Assembly: GCF_000002985.6 (NCBI RefSeq)
Contig: NC_003282.8
Coordinates: 12,214,001-12,278,000, forward strand
DNA: 64,000 nt
Direction: 5' to 3'
From: Caenorhabditis elegans
Taxonomy: Eukaryota > Nematoda > Chromadorea > Rhabditida > Rhabditidae
A program made the position numbers and the translations under genes. The notes under the pieces were generated by a model that saw only the letters and a list, made by a program, of their open reading frames with translations, had not been told where the DNA came from and made no database searches. Position 1 is the stretch's first letter; the number at the start of each line of letters is the position of its first letter. Of the stretch, positions 56,690 through 64,000 are shown piece by piece.

Positions 56690-59600
56690 CTAGGAAGAAT
56701 CTTTAGGAAAAACTCGACAGTTCAGCTTCGTGTCCCAATTTTCAAAAATATTTCGCTTCTCCGGCCTATCAGGCTTTTCGCGTGGCACAACGAGTCGATC
56801 AGGTATTCCATCACAAGTACAAGTACGATCAATGTTTGTCGAGCATTCAATGTGTTGGAAATGACCGCATCTGCAATAGAAACATAAATTTAACTTTAGA
56901 AAAATATAAGACAATTTACCGGAAGACGTATCCACTTTTGTGCATAGGCTGCTCACATGTGATGCAGTTCGGATTGTGCATCAAAGGTGCACGACGACTC
57001 ACTTCCATCTCTAGTTTCTGAGCAAGGGACAGATTTTCTTCTCTCTGAAACAAAAAATATAGATAGAATGCAATTATTATCGTAATAATTTCACAAGATT
57101 TTGGCACACTTAAAGGCGAACGGATTTATTCAGATGGGTCTCGGCTCGCAATAAAAGTTTATGGCAGTCTAATTGAATTCTTGCGGCTTTCTCGTTTTGT
57201 TGGCTAAAAAATTAAGTACATTTATTGAAAAATCCAAGGAAAATAAACGAGAACCGCAATTGCAAAAAAAGACTACCACAAACTTTTTTCGCGCCGAGAC
57301 CTAATCGAAGAAAACCATGCGCCTTTAAGAAGGCTTGTCGAAATCTTCTGAAATTATAATTACGAATCAATATAAAACCATACTATTAAATATATCATTT
57401 CTTGATACAATTCGGCTTCATATTCACAAGACGCCATTATATCGAGAAGAAGGCCACCATTGTCTCTGGAAAAATTTCGTTTAAAAATTCCAGATTTTTA
57501 AAAACTAAAAACTCACTCGAAGGTTGACTCAACAAAAGATGGACTTTCAAGTAATTTATCCACTAGTTGTTTCGCATATTTTGTTCCAGTCGACAATATC
57601 TGTCTGCACATTGTTCGAAGACTCTCGTCCATCTTTTTCTGCTTTTCAGAATCTTCTTCAAATTCTGCGACTCTTTCAGAAACAAATTGAAACACTCGCA
57701 TCATTCGATCACTAGTTTCGTTTTTTGAAGACTGCCGAGAGCAAAACTTCATCGTCTCGTCGAGCCATTCTGCTGAAAAATTGAACTTATTTTGAGTCTA
57801 TAAGAGAAAAAATCTCTTGTCACTGCTTACACATGATATTATCGTGATCTTTGTTCTTTTCCAATTGTTCAAACAATAAATCAAATGCTCTTTCCAGATG
57901 TTGCCTTGCTTCAAGAAGCCGGATTACTGTACGAACGCAATGCTCATTTCCAACAGCAATATTCAAACAGAAATCAGTACTCGCGGCAAGTTGAAGCCAA
58001 AAAGGAAATAGAGCAATGAGTTGGCGATCAGCATATTCTGGATCTTCAGATGATGGCATCCAGCTTGGCCATCCTTTACAGATTCCTTCAAAAACGATTC
58101 CAAATAGCTTTTCATCTAGTTCATCGTCATTGCAAAAAGATGGTTGATTTGAGACTTTTCTCAATTGTGCAATTCCAGCGAGAACCGGGAATACCATTTT
58201 CCGTTCTTCTTCGTTGCTTTTCGCCATAGATGCTATTACATCTCGGAAATGATCGTTGATAAGGTTAGCGCAAAGCCATCCATCTATTTTGAACAAATTC
58301 TGAAATTTATTAATATTTACTAGTAAGAACTGAACAAAATTACCTCCATGATGCTCATCAAATACTTCCTGAACTCTGCTGACTCATCATCAGTTAATTC
58401 AGCTTCTTTCAGAATTCCACCAATCGAGGAATACACTTCGGTACTATTCGATTCCAAGTAGCATTTGATCAAATCTTCGAATTTTCTATCATTTAGATAA
58501 AGAAAACTAAGAATTGTTGGACGCATTGGATTTTGAGCCGCGCGGATTATTCTTCTTTTATCATCAGGAGTCACATGGTATAGTGCAGTTAAAATTGAAT
58601 TTTCCGTGCTTGAATGTTCCCAAGGAGACATTCTCAGTAGAGTTATCACTGAATCTTGGACATGTTCGATTGGTGGAGCTATCAAAACTCGCTCGGAGAG
58701 TTGTACCACGAGGTTGAGAAAGTGAATGAGGGATAATTCACATTTCATATTTACACATAGTTGTCCTATCTGAAATTGATTAGAAATAGATCATGGATAT
58801 TATATCAAAAACTCATCGCACTTACCGTATCCACAAACCGTTGTAGCCGATTATCCAATTGAAAAAGAAGAACATCTGCGCAAGTGCTCACCACGTTTAG
58901 AAACTGTTGTGGATCATATTTCAGCAGCAATCTCAAATATGGATATTGTTCATCGGATTCACTTCCATCTTTCTCTTTTAAAGAACTGATACATCGAAAT
59001 GTTTCAAGTGGAACTCTCTTTCGATTCTCTTCATCAAGAGCACCAAATGGATATGCCATTCCAGAAAGACAACAGTTTAGATAAACGAGAACTTTATTTC
59101 CTAGAATTTGTTCGCTATCCGAAAACATGTCTCGATGTGCAAATGTTCGCATTTCTGCCAGCATGTTCTGAAAAAAAACATTGATTTTTATTTTGAATTT
59201 TATGATTTTGAATATATTTTTAACCTCTAATGGAGTTATATAATCATTAAGTGCCTTGTTATTCACATAAATGATTCCATCATATATTGAATTCTGCTTG
59301 CAAATTGACATAACTGTATGAAGATCAAGCGTATGAATTGGAAAGCGAACAACTGCTGACTGAAACTGTGAGAAATGTCCTTCTGCAGCAAGATGTTGTA
59401 GATATTCGTTGACAAGTGGAGGTGGAGGGTCAATGAGAGCTCCATCGAGAACATATTCATCCAGATGATCCAAGAATACAGTTTTCGAAAGAGAATCCAT
59501 AGATAGTCGATCCCAACAAGCTATGTAAAGAAAATCCAATAGTCGTCCAGTGATACAGACTTTCAGTAGAACTCGAATATATTTTCTGTAATGAGCCAAC

Positions 59601-61983
59601 AGATCTGACAATGCACCTCCACCGACTCCTGCTACTGTTTCGGTTAGAAGACTGTGCGCTTTTTCAGCTAAAAGACTATGTGATTCTCGTTTGAACATCT
59701 CACTGGCTCGTACTTTATCACGACAGACATCCAATAGATAAAGGGATGCTGAAATCACATCGTTTCGTTCTTTATATCTTTCTAATTGCTCCCATTCATG
59801 AACTTTCTCCAAATATTTGAGACCATCGTGAGCCAAGACGATAAGTCGTTCTGAAGTAGATGTTGCTGACGTCACAGATTGATAACATGCGAATTCTGCA
59901 ACAGCTTTTACTGCTTCACTGACTCTTCCTCCTGTTGCTGATCCTTTAAGAATTGGTGTTGAAAAGACTAGTTGAAGATCTTCAATATCTTGTTTTTTCG
60001 CTGTCCCCTTTTCAGGATCAATTTGCCAAACGGCTCCAAATGAATCGATTCCAACAATCATGTGATTACTCATCCAGTGAATATTTACAAGTGAGCATGG
60101 TAATTCTAGTTGTCGGATTACGGTAGCACGTCGCTGCAAATTTAATTTTCAGTAGTAAGTATTTAACTACATCTATTTTTTCTTTTCTAAACTTACATAT
60201 TTGGTGAAAAAGTTGTTCGCGTGTATTCTGAGAATTGCCAACTTGTTTCCACGACTTATGCAAACTCGGAAGTCTTTCAAAGTTGTTGAATAAAGAGAGT
60301 TTAGCGGTGAGTTGATAGCTGTTTTCGGAGTTCCTAGCCAGAATGAGCAGGCAGGCGGAAATTGGTATTCGAATTTGATAGGGAAAATGCCAAGAATTTG
60401 ACCTCGAGGTTTCAGAATATAGAAAATTAGCCTATGAACTGATAAAAGTGCAATAACATCTCCAGGCATCATTTTCATCGAGATAACCTCTCCATTGCAT
60501 CCCGACACGTGACATCTTAGCTTATCTTTTCGTTTTTGAAGCCAAGGTTTACTGATTGTACATTCGTAAAAACTTCCACCATTATCGAGAGTCAGCACAG
60601 TGTGATTGTCTTTTGTGTAGATAACTTGTATAATTCCCTGTCCAGGCTGCCCACCTTCGTCAATCATATGATAGAGCTTATTGTCGATGGTCATTATCTG
60701 AAATAATTTTTTTTAAATTTAAATTTTAACTTTTTGTTGAGTTCCCCACTTTAATAGCTCCTTTCTGCAAGCCAATCGCCAGAAATTTTCCATCCAACGA
60801 AAACGTCACACAGCTTGCTCCTCCCATTGTCTCATCGCCACGATGAAATTGATTAAGATTTCCATTTAAATCGAAAAGAAGCAGTTGTCCTTTACTTGTG
60901 ACCACTGCGATCCATCCATTTCTTTCAGCAACAGCAATCACTCGTCCAGTCTTCTTTTCATTTGAGAGAATTTGATGGGATATTACTTCTGAACAAAATA
61001 TTGAATTTTATGTGTATGTAATATTATAAAGATGCGAAAAAAATTAGGATCTTGAGACGACCAAAACGTTTTTTAAGAGTCAAAAAATGACCCAAATGTC
61101 TGAAAATTTCGAAAAAAAAGATAACATTTTGCTGAAAGATCGTAAACGTTGTTCTCGTGGTGGTGGCTGGTAGCCAGTTTTCATTGAAATATCACCATTT
61201 TATGGCAAATTTTTTGAACATTATAAACATTTCGTGTATTCAGGCACATTTTAAGCCGATAAACATCCAATTTCGATTATTTTTGATTGAGATATCCTCG
61301 AAATGTGCCTAAACCAACGATTTAATGCGAGATAAACTATCAAAATATGCAATAAAGGTGATAATAGAATAAAAAATGTATTCCAGCTGCTGCGGCAAAG
61401 AAAAGTTGGCAAAATTTCAGATTTCAGCAAGCTCTGGTTTTTTTTGAAAGTTTGAAATAAAATGTTTTTAAAATTTAATTTAAATCCAGTACTTTTGGGT
61501 TACTTCCTCTTTCATTAAATTTGAAAATATGCAAAGAACTCTAGAAAAAACAAAGCGAAAACTTTTTAAAAAACAATGAAAGAATACGACAGTATTCCTT
61601 AAAGGCGCACGCACTTTCTTCAGTCGTGTCGAGACCCTTGAGTCCTAAATCTTAAAAATTCGTTTTTTTGTCTATTTTCTTACGATGTGGTTGAATTACA
61701 AACGCTGAATCGAGTTTATATGTCAGAGAGTGTGAATCTGGAGAGTGTGCAGTCGATTCTGTCAAATTAGAGACTGATCCGAATTCTCCATCAACTGCGA
61801 ATTGTTCATCCAAAAACGGATCACTCAGGTTTTCTGTCTGAAATTTAATAGATTTACTTTCAGCTTTATCATTTTTATATCGATTACATCATTCAGTGCA
61901 TCTTCCAGTGAAAATGTTGGAGCATTGTTAAGATCACCCAAATCGAGCCAGTCTTCCTTTTCTAATGAGCCAGATGTGCTCAT
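56690..61983 (-). CDS. vps-8: CORVET subunit VPS8 homologue
   Basis: An endosomal tethering subunit that helps RAB-5-dependent early endosome fusion. Fourteen exons on the minus strand: 61888-61983, 61684-61837, 60750-60988, 60197-60697, 59225-60133, 58826-59168, 58344-58769, 57831-58299, 57517-57772, about 57391-57467, about 57279-57348, about 57112-57204, 56920-57044 and 56690-56870; ~1312 residues. The N-terminus is acidic, then WD40-like blades (RVIAVAERNGWIAVVTSKGQ; TVLTLDNGGSFYECTISKPW). The CHCR core has segments matching human VPS8, such as NNKALNDYITPLEVKN and GNKVLVYLNCCLSGMAYPFG. A C-terminal RING-like domain has CITCEQ, then CGHFQHIECS and CTC. Length is close to vertebrate VPS8 (~1430). 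Small exons in the C-terminal third are the least certain limits. Confidence 0.93.
60989..61683 (-). other. vps-8: largest vps-8 intron
   Basis: 695 bp, AT-rich, between TTCTTAC (donor side, 61676-61683) and TGTTCAG (acceptor side). It has a GCGCACGCACTTTCTTCAG-like block near 61605. No gene or clear repeat. Confidence 0.6.
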
Positions 61984-62434
61984 TTATCGAGACTGGAGTT
62001 GCCAATTATTTTTTTCGAAGGGAATAAACTTCATTTCATCAATATTTTTCAATTTTGGCGTTTACCAAGCAATTTTCTATGATTAACGAATAACCACAAT
62101 AATTTATTTAACAAGAAATCAACCGGCGCAATCAAGAAAACAGAGAAAGAAAAACATGCCATGATTAAAAATAAATAAAAACAATAAAATTCCTGAAGAA
62201 TACAATTAATCACCCAGTAGATTGTATAGATTAATCTATAGATTTTAGATTTTCGAGTAAGTGGAAAGAGAAAATTTGGATTTTTAGCCCGCCTATCAGG
62301 AAACAAAAACTGATTTTCACATAATTAAATTAATTCAAATAATACAATAAATATCACAAGTTTGAAAGTTGGCACTTTGGTAAAATGAGTTATGACTAAA
62401 GAGTGCGATAAAGAATCAATAAAATTGATATATT
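61984..62434. other. short intergenic between tag-335 and vps-8
   Basis: 450 bp separating two minus-strand genes. It contains several TTTATT/AATAAA strings usable as the tag-335 polyadenylation signal. Spacing is somewhat long for a standard worm operon (usually ~100 bp) but not excluded. Confidence 0.5.
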
Positions 62435-64000
62435 TTACATAATAATGTCTTTCGACGGAACATTCACAGCAATCGACTTGTGTGGCAAGACACTGGCACC
62501 GTTGAGATATAATTCATCCTTTACAACCTGTAATTTAAAATGTTTAAGTTTTCAATTAGAACAAACGAATTCATGTCGTCTTACCACATCATCTCCAATA
62601 ACACAAATATTCTCGATACGAACCCAGCTTCCAATGTGACATTTTCGACCAACTATACTTCCAGAAACCCATGAATAGTTGCCAATTGACTGCAAAAAAA
62701 ATTGATGAAATTTAATAATTTTATGTAGCACAATAAATTTTGAACCATGGGCGCATTGCCGACCAACAATTCTAGAAAATGAGCCGGGGTGGCATCAATA
62801 TTTTTAATCAAAATTTAAAATTGAAAATAGACTTTATTTCAATTTGAAAAATCGAAAAAAGTGCTCCAAAATTGTCTGGAGTTGAAAATTACTGGAATAC
62901 TGGAATATAGATAATTTGAAGAAGTTTTTTCGGTAAGTTTCAACTGAAATAAAAGCTATTTTCAAATGAAGCAATTCTTTTTCCACACTCCATCACTAAA
63001 TTTTAATTTTAAAAAAATTGATTCCACACTGGCTCATTGTGTAGAAATACAGGCCGGCACTAGCTGACAAGATCAACTCATACCGAATCGGAAAGAATTG
63101 TCGAGTGCAGGATTCGAACTCCACCTTCGATCTTCACACGTGGACCAATAACGACATCTGGCCCAATCACACAATTTTCTCCAACAGTAGCCGATGGGTC
63201 AACTGAAAAATTGAACAAAATATTTAATTTCTGCTAATTAATTCATTTACCCATCACATTTCCACGAATAGTAGCTGTTGGATGTATGTTTGATCCTGTT
63301 TCGAGTTTATCGGATTTTGTAGTATGACAATGATTTAGGAAAAGGGACATTCCTTTGAGAAAATCTTTCGGTTGACCTACATCCATCCAAAAGCCAGGAA
63401 GTACAAAAGCGTACAAATTTCCAGAGAATGCCATTTCGGGGAAAATTTCCTTCTCGATACTAGTAGGTTTCAGTGGGATGCGGTCGAGAATTTTGGAGCT
63501 AAAAATGTAGAGACCTGCATTGATCTTGTTACCAACGTATTCCTGTGGTTTCTCCACAAAATCATCAATTTTTCCTTTATCTTGATCGAAAACTACTACT
63601 CCATATTTCGATGGTTCTTCTACTTTTGTAACGGCAATTGTTCCTTCTTTTCCGTGATTCTTGTGGAATTCAACCATTTGTTTGAAGGGAAAATCACAAA
63701 TTACGTCGCTGTTCAAAACGAAAAACGGTGCATCGCCTTCCAAATGTTTTCGAGCAAGAGCCAGTGGGCCAGCAGTTCCCAGAGGTTCCTCTTCTAAAGA
63801 GAATATCAGTTTGACTCCAAGTCTATCTGCATGAACTGTCATTTCTTGCTCCAACTGTTCTGCTCTGTAACTGACAGCGAGAACAACTGTATCGACTCCT
63901 ACTTCAGCCAACGCTTCCATCTGATGCAACATCATCGGCTTGTTGGCAAATTCGACCAGAGGTTTTGGCTGGGTTAGTGTAAGCGGCCTCAACCGTGTTC
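62435..64000 (-). CDS. tag-335: mannose-1-phosphate guanylyltransferase beta (GDP-mannose pyrophosphorylase), 5' end cut
   Basis: Makes GDP-mannose from mannose-1-phosphate and GTP in the cytosol, feeding N-glycan, GPI and O-mannose pathways. Exons 63251-64000 (continuing beyond the window), 63084-63202, 62585-62689 and 62435-62527 give 354 visible residues; about 11 N-terminal residues are missing. The nucleotidyltransferase part shows [35 protein letters not shown] and [14 protein letters not shown], then [19 protein letters not shown]. The C-terminal left-handed beta helix has hexapeptides such as [19 protein letters not shown] and [20 protein letters not shown]. Length agrees with GMPPB (~360). 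The intron 62690-63083 carries a MITE. The C. elegans symbol is from memory. Confidence 0.95.
62744..63060. mobile_element. MITE in tag-335 intron, related to 28252-28629
   Basis: Left end GGGCGCATTGCCGACCAACA and an inner AATTCTAGAAAATGAGCC; the right part has GGCTCATTGTGTAGAAATAC and GGCCGGCAC, giving an imperfect hairpin. The order of blocks (GCATTGCCGACC, AATTCT, AAAATGAG, central AAATTTAA) follows that of the element in sre locus E. It is more decayed. Confidence 0.6.

Noticed and set aside
58514-58717. Plus-strand ORFs opposite vps-8, tag-335 and the phosphatase
   Set aside because: They are antisense shadows of well-supported minus-strand exons.

Overview
The window is Caenorhabditis genomic DNA and almost certainly C. 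elegans. It is AT-rich, has many ~45-60 bp introns with TTTTCAG-type acceptors, carries a nematode-only chemoreceptor cluster, and contains proteins I recognise from memory as PHY-2, RPL-34, VPS-8 and the GDP-mannose pyrophosphorylase TAG-335. I recall these four as neighbours on chromosome IV; that is memory, not a search. Most genes lie on the minus strand. Exon limits were read by hand from splice consensus, reading phase and paralogue comparison.

Layout. 1-1986: 5' half of phy-2 (prolyl 4-hydroxylase alpha), cut by the window edge. 5684-8821 (+): a single-pass membrane protein built partly from duplicated exons. 8923-13052: an ANKS3-like ankyrin/SAM protein with a 2.1 kb transposon in one intron. 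13.9-30.8 kb and 45.9-47.4 kb: six serpentine receptor class e (sre) loci. Three are clearly intact alongside one with a fused and a split exon; one carries a premature stop; one is a truncated four-exon remnant. 32.3-45.2 kb: a local DnaJ-like family (one normal J-protein, one J-like protein lacking HPD, two relics), invaded by two ~3.4-3.5 kb nested palindromic elements. 51.6-54.3 kb: PPM1H-type phosphatase. 55.0-55.5 kb: rpl-34, the only clear housekeeping plus-strand gene. 55.6-64 kb: an unidentified small gene, vps-8 (CORVET) and tag-335, all on the minus strand.

The most unusual part is 33.2-43.3 kb. Two giant foldback elements start and end with GGCAAATACTG/GGCCAATATTCC-type termini, carry arrays of short subterminal motifs, contain nested palindromes and carry tRNA-like A-box/B-box segments in both inner arms. 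One is flanked by a perfect 9-bp target duplication and splits a reading frame that rejoins exactly when the element and one duplication copy are removed. The other has a matching unoccupied copy of its target nearby. These features fit Mutator-like foldback elements; the tRNA-like arms are the least explained part.

Genes do not form one pathway. Collagen hydroxylation (phy-2), endosomal tethering (vps-8), sugar-nucleotide supply (tag-335), Rab or other phosphoprotein dephosphorylation (PPM1H type) and translation (rpl-34) sit beside a rapidly evolving chemoreceptor and DnaJ-like region.
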